A stretch of DNA of 56,646 nt from Oscillatoriales cyanobacterium (GCA_004294385.1 REAP01000045.1:1-56646), one strand, 5' to 3'; positions 24,368 to 33,845 are shown, counted from the stretch's first letter. Numbers and translations: made by a program. Notes: generated by a model from the sequence alone, not told the origin.

Positions 24368-26605
24368 ATGCTCAACATTCCTCAACTGATAGCCCAAGAA
24401 CTTTCCATCAATCTTTCCCAAGTAAACAACGCCCTGGAACTCTTCGCCGAGGGCGCAACAATTCCATTTATTGCCAGATATCGGAAAGAAAGAACCGATT
24501 CTCTCAACGAAATTCATTTGCGCGATATCTCCGATCGCTTTACCTATCTCACGGAAATTGAAGACCGCAAAAAATCAATTTTAGGTATTATTTCTACCCA
24601 AGGCAAGCTCACCCCAGAACTGGAAGCAAAAATCGAATCTTGTTTACTGAAAACTGAACTTGAAGACCTTTATTTGCCCTACAAACAAAAGCGGCGGACA
24701 CGGGCGACGATTGCGAGAGAGAAAGGTTTGGAAGGGCTGGCAGAATTTATCAAGTCTCTGAATCTGCCTCAAGCTCAATCGGTAGATATTGATGGCGAAG
24801 TGGGTAAATACATTTCTGAAGAAAAGGGGGTGAAAACATCAGAAGAAGCGCTCAAAGGTGCGGCGGATATTTTAGCTGAAGGGGTTTCGGAAAAAGCAGA
24901 ATTACGGGCATATCTGCGAGATTTTTTGATGAAAACAGGAATGTTTGTATCGAAAATTAAAGAGGATTTTCCTGAAGGAAGTACCAAGTTTGAGATGTAC
25001 CGCAATTACCAAATTGCGGCGCGAAATGTTCAGTCGCACAATATGTTGGCACTGTTTCGCGGGGAAACTGACGGGGTTTTAGACTTAGACTTAACCTTTG
25101 ATGAAGCAGCAGTGGCGACTTATTTGGAGTCTCAGGAAATCCGAACTAAGATACCGTTTGTCAAGGAGTTTTATCGATCGCTGTTGAAGGATGCTTTTAA
25201 CCGACTGATGAAGACTTCTTTGATGACGGAAGTGCGATCGCACAACAAGGCTGAGGCTGATATTGAGTCGATCGCAACTTTTGAAACAAACCTCCGGGAA
25301 TTGCTGCTGTCTGCGCCTGCGGGTATGAAGCCGACATTGGCGATCGATCCGGGTTTTCGCACGGGTTGTAAGGTTTCCGCCTTGGATGAAACGGGACAAT
25401 TTTTGGAATATCAAGCCATCTTTCCGCACCAAGCGGCCGGCCAGAGACAACAAGCTGGTAAAATTGTCAAGCATTTAATTGAAAAGTATCAGATTGAATT
25501 AATTGCGATCGGCAATGGTACTGCTTCCCGCGAAACAGATGAATTTGTGGCGGAAGTTTTGGCTGGATTAGACCGCAAACCGGTTAAAGTGATGGTGAAT
25601 GAATCTGGTGCGTCGATTTATTCAGCGAGTGAAGTTGCGATCGCCGAATTTCCCGATCTCGACATCACAATCAGGGGCGCAGTCAGCATTGGTAGGCGTT
25701 TACAAGACCCTTTAGCCGAACTTGTGAAAATTGACCCCAAATCCATCGGAGTCGGACAATATCAGCACGACGTTGACCAAAAACTGCTTAAAAAGAAACT
25801 AGATGAAACCGTCGAAAGTTGTGTAAACTATGTCGGAGTAGATTTAAACACAGCATCCAAAGAACTGCTGACCTTTGTGTCAGGAATGACCCCAACGGTT
25901 GCCAAAAATATTGTCAATTACCGCAACGAAAACGGCGCATTCAAAAATCGCCGCCAACTCCTGAAAGTGCCAAAACTCGGCCCAAAAGCTTTTGAACAAG
26001 CGGCCGGATTTCTCCGCATTCGTAACGGCGAAAACTTGTTGGATAATACAGCAGTCCATCCAGAGAGTTATGCTGTAGTTCAGGCGATCGCCAAAGACTT
26101 AGATTTACCACTGACTGATGTAACACAAATCGCAGCAAAAGTCAAGGGTGTCAGTATTAAGAAATATGTGACTGAGAAGGTTGGCGAACCCACACTCCGA
26201 GACATTATTTCGGAACTAGAAAAACCGGGAAGAGATCCGCGAGCGGAATTCAAATATGCTACATTCCAAGCAGGGATTACCAAAGTCTCAGACTTGATAG
26301 TTGGGATGGAATTGGAAGGGATAATCACCAATGTAGCTAACTTTGGGGCTTTTGTGGATGTGGGTGTGCACCAAGATGGTTTGGTGCATATTTCTCAGTT
26401 GGCTGACAGGTTTGTGGAAGATCCGAAACAGATTGTCAAAGTTGGACAAGTTGTGAAAGTCCGTGTTTTGGAGGTGAATGAGAAGTTGAAGCGGATTAGT
26501 CTGACAATGCGATCGCAAGAACAGCTAAAAAGCGATGTTAAAATCAGTTTACCGCAAAAAACATCTACTGTTAATGATTTGCAAGCAAAGTTTAATAAGA
26601 GATGA
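24368..26605 (+). CDS. tex: Tex family RNA-binding protein
   Basis: This 745-residue protein has the full Tex architecture. The N-terminal helical domain includes EGATIPFIARYRKERTDSL. A YqgF-like RNase H fold begins near 325 (LAIDPGFRTGCKVSALDETG). Helix-hairpin-helix repeats lie near 500-560 (LLTFVSGMTPTVAKNIVNYR, LKVPKLGPKAFEQ). A C-terminal S1 domain is at about 645-715 (EGIITNVANFGAFVDVGVHQ, DGLVHISQLADRFV). Tex is a nucleic-acid-binding factor linked to transcription. The start is supported by MLNIPQLIAQELSI, the usual N-terminus. It stands alone. Confidence 0.95.
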   Translation: MLNIPQLIAQELSINLSQVNNALELFAEGATIPFIARYRKERTDSLNEIHLRDISDRFTYLTEIEDRKKSILGIISTQGKLTPELEAKIESCLLKTELEDLYLPYKQKRRTRATIAREKGLEGLAEFIKSLNLPQAQSVDIDGEVGKYISEEKGVKTSEEALKGAADILAEGVSEKAELRAYLRDFLMKTGMFVSKIKEDFPEGSTKFEMYRNYQIAARNVQSHNMLALFRGETDGVLDLDLTFDEAAVATYLESQEIRTKIPFVKEFYRSLLKDAFNRLMKTSLMTEVRSHNKAEADIESIATFETNLRELLLSAPAGMKPTLAIDPGFRTGCKVSALDETGQFLEYQAIFPHQAAGQRQQAGKIVKHLIEKYQIELIAIGNGTASRETDEFVAEVLAGLDRKPVKVMVNESGASIYSASEVAIAEFPDLDITIRGAVSIGRRLQDPLAELVKIDPKSIGVGQYQHDVDQKLLKKKLDETVESCVNYVGVDLNTASKELLTFVSGMTPTVAKNIVNYRNENGAFKNRRQLLKVPKLGPKAFEQAAGFLRIRNGENLLDNTAVHPESYAVVQAIAKDLDLPLTDVTQIAAKVKGVSIKKYVTEKVGEPTLRDIISELEKPGRDPRAEFKYATFQAGITKVSDLIVGMELEGIITNVANFGAFVDVGVHQDGLVHISQLADRFVEDPKQIVKVGQVVKVRVLEVNEKLKRISLTMRSQEQLKSDVKISLPQKTSTVNDLQAKFNKR

Positions 26606-26639
26606 TTGAAACGGCACATCGGGTAGCATCGGAATAATT

Positions 26640-26726
26640 AAACCACGAAGGCGCAAAGAGCGCGAAGGAAGAACTGCATCTTCTTCTTTCTCTTCCTTCG
26701 TGTCCTTCGCGTCTTCGCGGTTCATT
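26640..26726. repeat. Hairpin repeat (AACCACGAAGGCGCAAAG / TCTTCGCGGTTC)
   Basis: The two 35-bp near-complementary arms share the CGAAGGCGC/GCGTCTTCG core with the repeats at 10962-11083 and 43343. It lies in the convergent gap between tex and xseB and could serve as a bidirectional terminator, but lacks a strong U tract. Confidence 0.6.
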
Positions 26727-26754
26727 CAATCTTACGACCTATCTGATGTCATAT

Positions 26755-26973
26755 TTAAAAATCTGGTTGATCATCCAAAAGCTCGATCGACAAATTCATC
26801 TGTTCCTTTCCCCGCGCCAAAAAACTTTCGCACTCCTGCAAACATTCGACGGCTACCGAGAATTGCTCAAAAACCTGTTCTAGAGGCAATTGTCCAGATT
26901 CTACCTGCTGAATTATTGCTTCTATGCGATCGACTGTTGCTTCATAATTCCAGTCTAACTCTGAATCAATCAT
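26755..26973 (-). CDS. xseB: Exodeoxyribonuclease VII small subunit
   Basis: From ATG 26973 this is a 72-residue acidic helical protein with the XseB pattern WNYEATVDRIEAIIQQVESG, then QLPLEQVFEQFSVAVECLQE and a C-terminal LDDQPDF. It forms ExoVII with XseA, degrading single-stranded DNA. Its start overlaps the last codons of xseA by 8 bp, implying translational coupling. An upstream in-frame ATG at 26988 is also possible and would add five residues. Confidence 0.93.
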   Translation of the reverse strand: MIDSELDWNYEATVDRIEAIIQQVESGQLPLEQVFEQFSVAVECLQECESFLARGKEQMNLSIELLDDQPDF

Positions 26974-28138
26974 AACTTTTTTCTGCATCCAATATTTCGA
27001 CAATCTTAACTTTCAAAATGCCCCGACTCAACTTAACAGTCAATTCCTGTCCTAATACTAAACCATCTGTTGTACGGACGATCGTAGCATCACTTTGGAT
27101 GACCGCAGCATAACCTCTTTCCAAAACCGCCGCCGGATTTAATGCCGATAACTTTTCTTGCAACACCTCCAATTTACCACTGGCTTGCTGTAAACTTCGA
27201 GATGTCGTAGGTAAACGCTTTAATCGATTTTGCAGCAGTTGTAAATGTTGCTCTTCTATCTGAAATTTTGCTCGTACAGCGTTTCCTAAATTGACGACTC
27301 GCTGTCGATGTTGGAGGTAAATATCTGCTAAATTAGGTACTGATTGTTCCGCCGCCGCTGTCGGAGTATGAGCTCGTCTATCGGCCACTAAATCGGCGAG
27401 AGATTCGTCTCTTTCGTGACCGATGCCTGTTATAATTGGAATGGCACAATTCGCGATCGCCCTAACTACTCGTTCATCATTAAAACTCGCCAAATCTTCG
27501 GCAGCACCGCCACCCCGTCCTAAAATGATCAAATCAGCCCTACCGTCCAATTCCACGCGGGCGATCGCTCTCACAATAGCCACAGGAGCCAATTCGCCCT
27601 GCACCCCAGTCGGCGATAACAACACCTGCAAACCGGGATATCTTTGAGCCAGAGTGCGTTGAATGTCTCCCCAAGCCGCACTGGTATCGGATGTCACCAC
27701 GGCGACGATTTTCGGGTGTGCGGGGATAGGGTTTTTTCGGGCGGGTGAGAATAAACCCTCGGCTTCTAAGCGCGATCGCAATTGTTGCAATCGCAAAGCT
27801 TGTAAGCCTTCCCCAGCGATTACACATTCGGAAACAGTCAACTGGTACTCGCCACGAACTTTGTAAACGCGGAGGCTTCCCAATACCAGCAATTTCGCTC
27901 CTTTTGTCGGTTTTTCTATTAATTTTTGCCGCTGAGATTTCCAGACTACGCATCGAATTGCAGCGCTTTTGTCGGCATCGCAGAGGGTGAAATAAGTGCC
28001 GCTGGGGTGTTCGGAAACGCTGGCGACCTCCCCTGTCACCCACAGGGATTGCAAGTGGCTATCGCCTTCCAACAAGTCTTGGAGGTAAGATGTGAGTCGA
28101 GCAACAGATAAAGCTATGTCGGAAATACTTGAATTCAT
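26966..28138 (-). CDS. xseA: Exodeoxyribonuclease VII large subunit
   Basis: This is a 390-residue protein. The OB-fold N-terminus (residues 10-105) includes LWVTGEVASVSEHPSGTYFT. The catalytic domain has IVAVVTSDTSAAWGDI, DLIILGRGGGAAEDLASFND and IITGIGHERDESLADLVADR, followed by AHTPTAAAEQSVP, all signature XseA motifs. The C-terminal coiled region ends in ERGYAAV. It is somewhat shorter than E. coli XseA (456), as is common in cyanobacteria. It forms an operon with xseB. Confidence 0.95.
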   Translation of the reverse strand: MNSSISDIALSVARLTSYLQDLLEGDSHLQSLWVTGEVASVSEHPSGTYFTLCDADKSAAIRCVVWKSQRQKLIEKPTKGAKLLVLGSLRVYKVRGEYQLTVSECVIAGEGLQALRLQQLRSRLEAEGLFSPARKNPIPAHPKIVAVVTSDTSAAWGDIQRTLAQRYPGLQVLLSPTGVQGELAPVAIVRAIARVELDGRADLIILGRGGGAAEDLASFNDERVVRAIANCAIPIITGIGHERDESLADLVADRRAHTPTAAAEQSVPNLADIYLQHRQRVVNLGNAVRAKFQIEEQHLQLLQNRLKRLPTTSRSLQQASGKLEVLQEKLSALNPAAVLERGYAAVIQSDATIVRTTDGLVLGQELTVKLSRGILKVKIVEILDAEKSYD

Positions 28139-28214
28139 CGATCGTCCTAATTTGGCAAATCTAGGCTAATATATCTAAGGTGATTTATTCAGCTTGTTGG
28201 GAAATAATCTATCA

Positions 28215-28949
28215 ATGATATCAGATGTTATGACTTCGATGAATATGTTGCGCCAAGAGGCGGAGGCGATCGGTATTACTGAGGAAGAAGCCAGAAAGTA
28301 TGGCAACATTCGACACAGAAGAACTTGGTCTTTGGCGATCGAACATCATCTCTCAATGCAAGGTTTGGGCGATCGCATTCCACCATCTTTGACTAATCCC
28401 GATCGCAATTCCTCCTTTCCCTCGACAGACTCTCCGCACTCGGAGAATCGTCCAGAGTTCAAGGATTACACTATTCAAATGACGGCGAATTTAGGGGAAT
28501 CTCGGCATACAATTGAAGACAAAATAACATCCGTTGTTGCGCCCAGACACCCAGTAGTACATCCGGTGCGACACAGCAAATCCATTCACTATCTCAAGCA
28601 AGCTGGAAGTTTTGACCAAGTAGTTCAAAATCACATTAAAGCCCTAAAAAGCGCATCCCATACTCACACAAATTCGTCCGATTTATCCATTATTAATTGG
28701 GTTTGTCCTGAGTGCGGGCCTCAAGGTGAAATTAGCTGTCACCTTTGTGAAGGTGTTGGGAATATTAATGATATTTCAGCTATTGGATGGACATTAGCTT
28801 ACATGGAAATGTTAGGTTGTTCAGCCCGCGAAATAGAACCGATCAGGAGATTATCGCCTGCATCAAACATTCTAGAATTGAATCTAAAAGTTTGTCTGGC
28901 TATCAAACAAAGTGCCGAAGTCTTAGCCCGTACTGAAAGATGGTTATAG
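28215..28949 (+). CDS. Hypothetical protein with a zinc-ribbon-like C-x2-C pair
   Basis: From ATG 28215 the product is 244 residues. The first 40 residues ([20 protein letters not shown]) are helical. The middle is Ser/Pro-rich. Residues about 163-181 hold [19 protein letters not shown], two CxxC knuckles like the DnaJ/BSD2-type zinc-binding repeat. The C-terminal 60 residues are helical. I do not recognise a named family. A TTG start 21 bp upstream is possible. The 3' end overlaps gmk convergently by about 47 bp because gmk has been extended by a heptamer repeat. Confidence 0.7.
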   Translation: MISDVMTSMNMLRQEAEAIGITEEEARKYGNIRHRRTWSLAIEHHLSMQGLGDRIPPSLTNPDRNSSFPSTDSPHSENRPEFKDYTIQMTANLGESRHTIEDKITSVVAPRHPVVHPVRHSKSIHYLKQAGSFDQVVQNHIKALKSASHTHTNSSDLSIINWVCPECGPQGEISCHLCEGVGNINDISAIGWTLAYMEMLGCSAREIEPIRRLSPASNILELNLKVCLAIKQSAEVLARTERWL

Positions 28950-29589
28950 AATTGGGAATTGGGAATTGGGAATTGGGAATTGGGAATTGGGAATTGGGAA
29001 TTGGGAATTGGGAATTGGGAATTGGGAATTGGGAATTGGGAATTGGGAAGACAGATTCCAGCCGTTTCAAAGCAACTTCTAAATCATCATTGACAACTTG
29101 AAAATCAAATTCTCCTGCTGCTTCAATTTCCGCCTTAGCCCGCAACAATCGACGGGTTATCGCACTTTCGGAATCCAAACCTCGACTCCGCAAACGGCGT
29201 TCCAACTCTTCCCAAGAAGGAGGTAAAATAAAAATTCGCACCGCCTCTGGAAATTTATTTCTAATTTGTCTAGCGCCTTCAAGTTCAATTTCGAGCAATA
29301 TAAACTCTCCCTCCTCTATACCTTGCTGGAGAGCAAAGTAGGGAGTACCATAGAAATTACCCGCAAACTCGGCCCATTCGGCTAATTCCTCACCCTCAAC
29401 CATTTGTTCAAAGCGAGTGCGATCGACAAAATAGTAATGTTGTCCCTCAATTTCTCCTTCACGGGGCCCACGAGTTGTCACCGATACAGAGAGATGTAAT
29501 TCGGGATGGCGCGTGAGGAGCGATCGAACTAAAGTACCTTTCCCTACACCGCTAGGCCCCGTCAGAACAATTAATTTCCCTGATTTCAT
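28903..29589 (-). CDS. gmk: Guanylate kinase with repeat-encoded C-terminal extension
   Basis: From ATG 29589 the product is 228 residues. The P-loop GPSGVGKG is at 11-18. GMP-binding motifs [19 protein letters not shown] and [19 protein letters not shown] follow, then the lid [14 protein letters not shown] and [15 protein letters not shown]. The enzyme makes GDP from GMP. The normal fold ends at about residue 183 (LKRLESVF). The remaining 45 residues are FPIPNSQ repeats from a 14-copy heptamer followed by a short unrelated tail. remA is immediately upstream, a conserved pairing. A start at 29613 would add eight residues. Confidence 0.93.
   Translation of the reverse strand: MKSGKLIVLTGPSGVGKGTLVRSLLTRHPELHLSVSVTTRGPREGEIEGQHYYFVDRTRFEQMVEGEELAEWAEFAGNFYGTPYFALQQGIEEGEFILLEIELEGARQIRNKFPEAVRIFILPPSWEELERRLRSRGLDSESAITRRLLRAKAEIEAAGEFDFQVVNDDLEVALKRLESVFPIPNSQFPIPNSQFPIPNSQFPIPNSQFPIPNSITIFQYGLRLRHFV
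28950..29047. repeat. Fourteen tandem copies of the heptamer AATTGGG
   Basis: The sequence is a perfect (AATTGGG)14 run. On the minus strand it is translated as the FPIPNSQ-type tail of gmk. Since 7 is not a multiple of 3, any copy-number change shifts the gmk frame downstream of it. Related but imperfect runs occur at 19911, 30380, 39525 and 47595. Confidence 0.97.
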
Positions 29590-29667
29590 CTTAAGAATAG
29601 AAACTTGTAACAATTTAAGTTGTCACTTAGTCTAGACTGTAGGCGCTGAAATTGCAACTACACAAGC

Positions 29668-29934
29668 TCAATCATCCCGACTTTGGCCATCTTTGCTCAC
29701 CACAAAACGATTCGCCACCGTTTCTGGCTGAATCGCCGAAAGAATAACGTGACTCGAATCAGTAATAATTACCGCCCTCGTGCGGCGTCCATAAGTAGCA
29801 TCCACCAGTTGTCCTCGCTCCCGCGCATCAGTAATAATCCGTTTAATTGGCGCTGACTCTGGACTCACAATGGCAATAACTCGATTGGCAGACACAATAT
29901 TACCAAAACCGATATTAATTAATTGAATATCCAT
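29668..29934 (-). CDS. remA: RemA-like (DUF370) regulatory protein
   Basis: The 88-residue product begins [20 protein letters not shown], followed by [20 protein letters not shown] and [18 protein letters not shown], the DUF370/RemA consensus. In Bacillus RemA is a DNA-binding activator of matrix genes; the role in cyanobacteria is not established. It lies 78 bp upstream of gmk on the same strand, the arrangement found in many bacteria, and the two are probably co-transcribed. Confidence 0.93.
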   Translation of the reverse strand: MDIQLINIGFGNIVSANRVIAIVSPESAPIKRIITDARERGQLVDATYGRRTRAVIITDSSHVILSAIQPETVANRFVVSKDGQSRDD

Positions 29935-29939
29935 GAAAA

Positions 29940-30206
29940 TCTTAATGTATGTGAATGACGAACTGTTATTCTTGATTTCTCATCATATCTACAAATATTG
30001 TTTTTTTACCAACTTAAAATTAATTTCAACTAATTCTTTGAATTGCTAGCTACATTGGTTTGACTGAAAGCAATTTGGTCATCAACTCCCGGATTCATCT
30101 GTGGGGAAAATCCAAATAGCCGAGGAGTCCAATCTTTATCAAAACTTTAAGTAATAACACTGATATGTATCCGACTATCGACGATATTTTGGGGTAGGGA
30201 AACGGC
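29940..30206. other. Intergenic sequence upstream of remA
   Basis: This AT-rich stretch between remA and the MITE at 30207 contains no ORF with coding character. A promoter for remA-gmk must lie near 29940-30000, but no clear -35/-10 pair stands out. Confidence 0.4.
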
Positions 30207-30351
30207 CATTGGTGTCAACTTAAGCTCGCGTGCCCACCAAGTTTGTTAGTGAGCACGCGAGTCCTAAGCGGGGTTAAAACCCCTGTCTAATAGAAGACAG
30301 TCGGTTAAACCCCTGTCGGGCTATTGGTTCTACCTTAAGTTGACACCAATG
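30207..30351. mobile_element. 145-bp MITE with 18-bp inverted termini
   Basis: CATTGGTGTCAACTTAAG at 30207-30224 is a perfect inverted repeat of CTTAAGTTGACACCAATG at 30334-30351. GGC flanks both sides (30204-30206 and 30352-30354), a possible 3-bp target duplication. The interior has a CTCGCGTGC/GCACGCGAG stem and a GGGGTTAAAACCCC stem. A second copy missing the right end starts at 34007. GGTAGGG/CCCTACC sequences surround it. Confidence 0.8.
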
Positions 30352-30427
30352 GGCACGGGGCCTTAGTCCCTACCCTCCCGATGCCCAATTCCCAATTCCC
30401 AATTCCCGATGCCCAATTCCCAATTCC

Positions 30428-32527
30428 CTATAACCCGCTATGTCTCAACAAAGCTTTAGTGCTCGGTTCACGTCCCCGGAAAGTTTTAAACACTTCCATC
30501 GGATGCAAACTGCCACCCAATCCTAATACTGTATCGCGGAAAAGCTGACCTGTAGATGCGATCGCACTTTCATCCTCCAAACCCGCTTCCTCAAACGCAG
30601 CAAAAGCATCAGCACTCAGCACTTCCGCCCATTTATAACTGTAATAACCAGCCGCATAACCACCAGCAAAAATGTGTCCGAAAGCGCACAAAAATGCGTC
30701 TTCTTTCAGAGGAGGCAAAACAGTAGTAGTTTCAGCAATGCGGCTGCGGACATCGGACACAGTTTCGCTACCACCGGACTTGTAGTTATGGTGCAATTCG
30801 ATGTCAACTCTGCTAAAATGCACTTGTCTAAGCATGACACTACCACTCATGTAATGGCGCGATGCTAACAACTTTTGGTAATAGTGTTCCGGCAAAGTTT
30901 CCCCAGTTTCATAATGCTTTGCCATCCCGAACAACGTAGCGCGATCGTAACACCAATTCTCCATAAATTGACTGGGCAATTCCACAGCATCCCACTCAAC
31001 ATTATTGATACCAGATGCTCCAGCATAATCCACATTTGTCAACATATGCTGCAAACCATGACCGAATTCGTGGAACAAAGTTTCTACTTCCAAGAAAGTC
31101 ATTAAACTCGGTTTACCATCAACGGGCGGACTTTGGTTGCACGTTAAATATGCCACAGGTAAGCGCGTCTTAGTGACTCCCGCTTCCACAAATTTAGCAC
31201 GCACCACACACTCGCTCATCCAAGCACCACCGCGCTTTTCTTCAGGGCGACTATACGCATCTAAATAGAAATAAGCGATCGCATTTCCTGACTCATTATT
31301 TATTTGGAAATAGCGAACATCTTTGTGCCACAAAGGAGCTTGACCATCCGCAGCAATTACTGTCACACCGAACAGCCGTTTTACCAATCCAAATAAACCC
31401 TCCAATACCTGCGGCAAAGCAAAATAAGGACGCAATTCTTCGGCACTAAAAGCAAACTTTTCTTCCCGTTGCCGTTCCGACCAAAAACCAATATCCCAGT
31501 GCTTCAAATCTCCAGCTTCCGCAGCACCTTTTTCAGCAGCAAAAGCCTTCAATTCTGCTAAATCTTTGACTGCTGCACTGTAACTAGCAAGGCGCAATTC
31601 TTCTAATAAAGCTTCGACTGCGGCAACGTTTGGAGCCATTTTGCTAGCCAAACTCAAGTCTGCATAACTGCTGAAACCGAGCAAAGCAGCTTGTTCCTGG
31701 CGTAGTGCTAAAATGCGATCGGTCAACGGCCAGTTATTCAATTCTCCGCTAGAAGCACGGCTAATAAAAGCTTTGTAAAATTTTTCGCGCAAGTCACTGC
31801 GGGTGCTGTGCTGCATGAAAGGGGCGTAACTGGGGAAGTCTAAAGTAATGCGCCAAGGGCCGTTTTGGGCATCGGCATTTTCTGCACCGGCACTGCGAGC
31901 AACTTGGGCGGCTAAACTCAACAAACTGGGCGGTAAACCATCAATTTCATCTTTGTTTGTGAGAGTGATACTAAAGGCTTTGGTTGCGTCTAGAACATGA
32001 TTAGAAAATAGGGTAGTAGCTTCTGCTAATTCTAATTGAATGGCATTAAAACGCTCTTTTTCCTCGCCTTCTAAACCGACACCAGAGAGTTCGGCATCTC
32101 GGAGAGACGCTTCCACAATTCGCTGTTGAGCTGCATCTAAGTTGTCCCAATTTTCGCTATCCCGCAGTGCTTTGAAAGCTTCATAAAGCGGTTTACTTTG
32201 ACTGAGCTTGCTCCCAAATTTTACGACTTGTGGCTGTACAGTTTCGTGAGCCGATCGCAATTCCGGGCTATTTTTCACCGCCATCAAATGTCCAATAATG
32301 CCCCAAGTCCAATTTAAACGGTCTCCGAGTTCCTGTAGAGGTTCTACTAAGCCACTCCAAGTTGGCTCGACAGAGACTTCCAAAGCAGCCAGTTCTGCTT
32401 CTAGTTGGGTCAGCAGGTGGGCGATGGCAGGGACAATGTGTTCTGGTGCGATCGATTCAAAAGGAGGCAATCCTTTGCCAATTAGTAACGGATTCTGAGT
32501 GATTGTGACAGTTGCAGTTGCAGTCAT
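30428..32527 (-). CDS. prlC: Oligopeptidase A (M3 family zinc metallopeptidase)
   Basis: This 699-residue enzyme has the thermolysin-like zinc site HEFGH in ETLFHEFGHGLQHML near residue 485, with the third ligand Glu in the following GINNVEWDAVELPSQ helix (EWDAVELPSQFMENW is an M3 hallmark). Length and N-terminus (NPLLIGKGLPPFESIAPEH) match PrlC/OpdA. It degrades cytosolic peptides, including cleaved signal peptides. The C-terminus (GREPSTKALLRHSGL) is complete. A short C-rich repeat run abuts the stop. It is monocistronic. Confidence 0.94.
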   Translation of the reverse strand: MTATATVTITQNPLLIGKGLPPFESIAPEHIVPAIAHLLTQLEAELAALEVSVEPTWSGLVEPLQELGDRLNWTWGIIGHLMAVKNSPELRSAHETVQPQVVKFGSKLSQSKPLYEAFKALRDSENWDNLDAAQQRIVEASLRDAELSGVGLEGEEKERFNAIQLELAEATTLFSNHVLDATKAFSITLTNKDEIDGLPPSLLSLAAQVARSAGAENADAQNGPWRITLDFPSYAPFMQHSTRSDLREKFYKAFISRASSGELNNWPLTDRILALRQEQAALLGFSSYADLSLASKMAPNVAAVEALLEELRLASYSAAVKDLAELKAFAAEKGAAEAGDLKHWDIGFWSERQREEKFAFSAEELRPYFALPQVLEGLFGLVKRLFGVTVIAADGQAPLWHKDVRYFQINNESGNAIAYFYLDAYSRPEEKRGGAWMSECVVRAKFVEAGVTKTRLPVAYLTCNQSPPVDGKPSLMTFLEVETLFHEFGHGLQHMLTNVDYAGASGINNVEWDAVELPSQFMENWCYDRATLFGMAKHYETGETLPEHYYQKLLASRHYMSGSVMLRQVHFSRVDIELHHNYKSGGSETVSDVRSRIAETTTVLPPLKEDAFLCAFGHIFAGGYAAGYYSYKWAEVLSADAFAAFEEAGLEDESAIASTGQLFRDTVLGLGGSLHPMEVFKTFRGREPSTKALLRHSGL

Positions 32528-32627
32528 TTAAGTTTCTGGTAACAGGTTGAATAAAGTTCAGCTAGACAGATTAGCTCTTAATGGTTTAACACAGATAGCA
32601 AAAAAAGGAGAACTACGAACTAATTTC

Positions 32628-33443
32628 CTATGTGTTCTGCAACTGTTTTACCACGGAGATTAAGCGCTTCAGGTGTGGCTTGACAACTTCTTGATGTTCA
32701 TGCTCCAAATTATCGATTTGAGCCTTCACCATCGACAAATCCGATTGCTGTGCTTGGGCTTGCAGTTGGCTTTGGAGATTAGCCATCACTTTCTGGATTT
32801 CCAAAAATCGAGTATTTACCCCTTCCCAGTCATCTTGGGTAATCGAAGTTTCTCCCAAGAGTTGAGTCGTACTTTGTAGTTCTTCAATCGCCTGTTCAAT
32901 TGCTTCGAGATTTGTCGGTTCTCCCACGGATAAATCTTGCAATTGTTCGCTTACTTGCTGGCGAACATCAATCACAGCCGATGCCACAATTTCTTGTAAA
33001 GAAGCTACTGACTGGCCCAAACTCAGCAACTGTTCCTCAACATCAATCGAATCCTCAAAGCTTTCTGGGCGCGGTAGTGCAGCTATTTGCTGTCGAAGTG
33101 CTTCAATATCTGTTGACAACTGCTTACGCACTTTCAGAATTACCGTCGCGGCGGTTTTCTCAATTTTGTTAACAGACTTTTGGACTTCAGCAATTTCGGA
33201 GTTTTGATAAACGCGGACTTGCTGCTCAAATCGATAACGGTTAGCAACATTCAGCGACAAAGCTAAAGTTAGGGGAGCGACTCCATAAAAAGCTTGACCA
33301 GACAGCGCCACGGCTAGGGAACCGACACCAGAGGCTGCGAGGGAGGCATATTCTGCCAACTCCAGCCAGTGTCTTTGGGGGACTGTTTGCCTCAAGTGCT
33401 TAGACACTGAGGGGTTTGGCTGCCGCAGAACTCTTTGGGTCAT
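32628..33443 (-). CDS. Hypothetical membrane-anchored coiled-coil protein
   Basis: From ATG 33443 the product is 271 residues. After a basic N-terminus there is a hydrophobic region (about residues 27-67: LAASGVGSLAVALSGQAFYG, VAPLTLALSLNVA) that could be two short membrane helices. The remaining 200 residues form a long coiled coil (VQKSVNKIEKTAATVILKVR, and later EAIEQAIEELQSTTQLLGE). I cannot assign a family. Such proteins can organise membrane complexes, but nothing here shows that. A 15-residue longer form from 33488 is possible. Confidence 0.75.
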   Translation of the reverse strand: MTQRVLRQPNPSVSKHLRQTVPQRHWLELAEYASLAASGVGSLAVALSGQAFYGVAPLTLALSLNVANRYRFEQQVRVYQNSEIAEVQKSVNKIEKTAATVILKVRKQLSTDIEALRQQIAALPRPESFEDSIDVEEQLLSLGQSVASLQEIVASAVIDVRQQVSEQLQDLSVGEPTNLEAIEQAIEELQSTTQLLGETSITQDDWEGVNTRFLEIQKVMANLQSQLQAQAQQSDLSMVKAQIDNLEHEHQEVVKPHLKRLISVVKQLQNT

Positions 33444-33488
33444 AGTATTTTCCCGTTGTTGATAAGGTTGCGAGATTTGGTTGAGCAT

Positions 33489-33710
33489 CGATTTTTCTCT
33501 TTTTTAACTTATATTTTTTACATTATTCCGTGCCACTCTGATGTTTTTGCCTGAGCGAGTCAGTTCAGGATGGTTGGCATATTATGATGTATCTATTGTA
33601 TTTAGCGGTTTGTGGCGATCGCCCCAACGCGCCCCTATTCTACAGGATTTTGCGCGCAACTCCTACTGAATATCAATTACTTGTCCCAAATTTATGGTAA
33701 TAATTGACCA
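33489..33710. other. Intergenic sequence
   Basis: No gene, repeat family or clear terminator is recognised. It separates the divergent coiled-coil gene and the small ORF at 33711. Confidence 0.4.
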
Positions 33711-33845
33711 ATGAACTCAGAAAAACCCGGAATTGGCGATCGGCTCAAATCTATTTTCAGTATCACAATCTTTGTGATCCTTGTATTAGGAGTAGGTTTT
33801 TTAAGCATTAATTTTATTTTAGCTATTTATGCAAAATTTTCTTAA
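33711..33845 (+). CDS. Small single-pass membrane protein (44 residues)
   Basis: The ORF encodes MNSEKPGIGDRLKSIFSITI followed by a single hydrophobic helix (about residues 17-40) and ends AIYAKFS. A polar, slightly basic head plus one transmembrane helix is the form of many real cyanobacterial small proteins. No clear ribosome-binding site precedes it, and the family is not recognised. Confidence 0.45.
   Translation: MNSEKPGIGDRLKSIFSITIFVILVLGVGFLSINFILAIYAKFS

Noticed and set aside
24221..24517. 98-codon minus-strand ORF between uma2 and tex
   Set aside because: Most of it overlaps the start of tex in antisense, and the rest is a CTCTGTGTACTCTGTGCCCT-type repeat.
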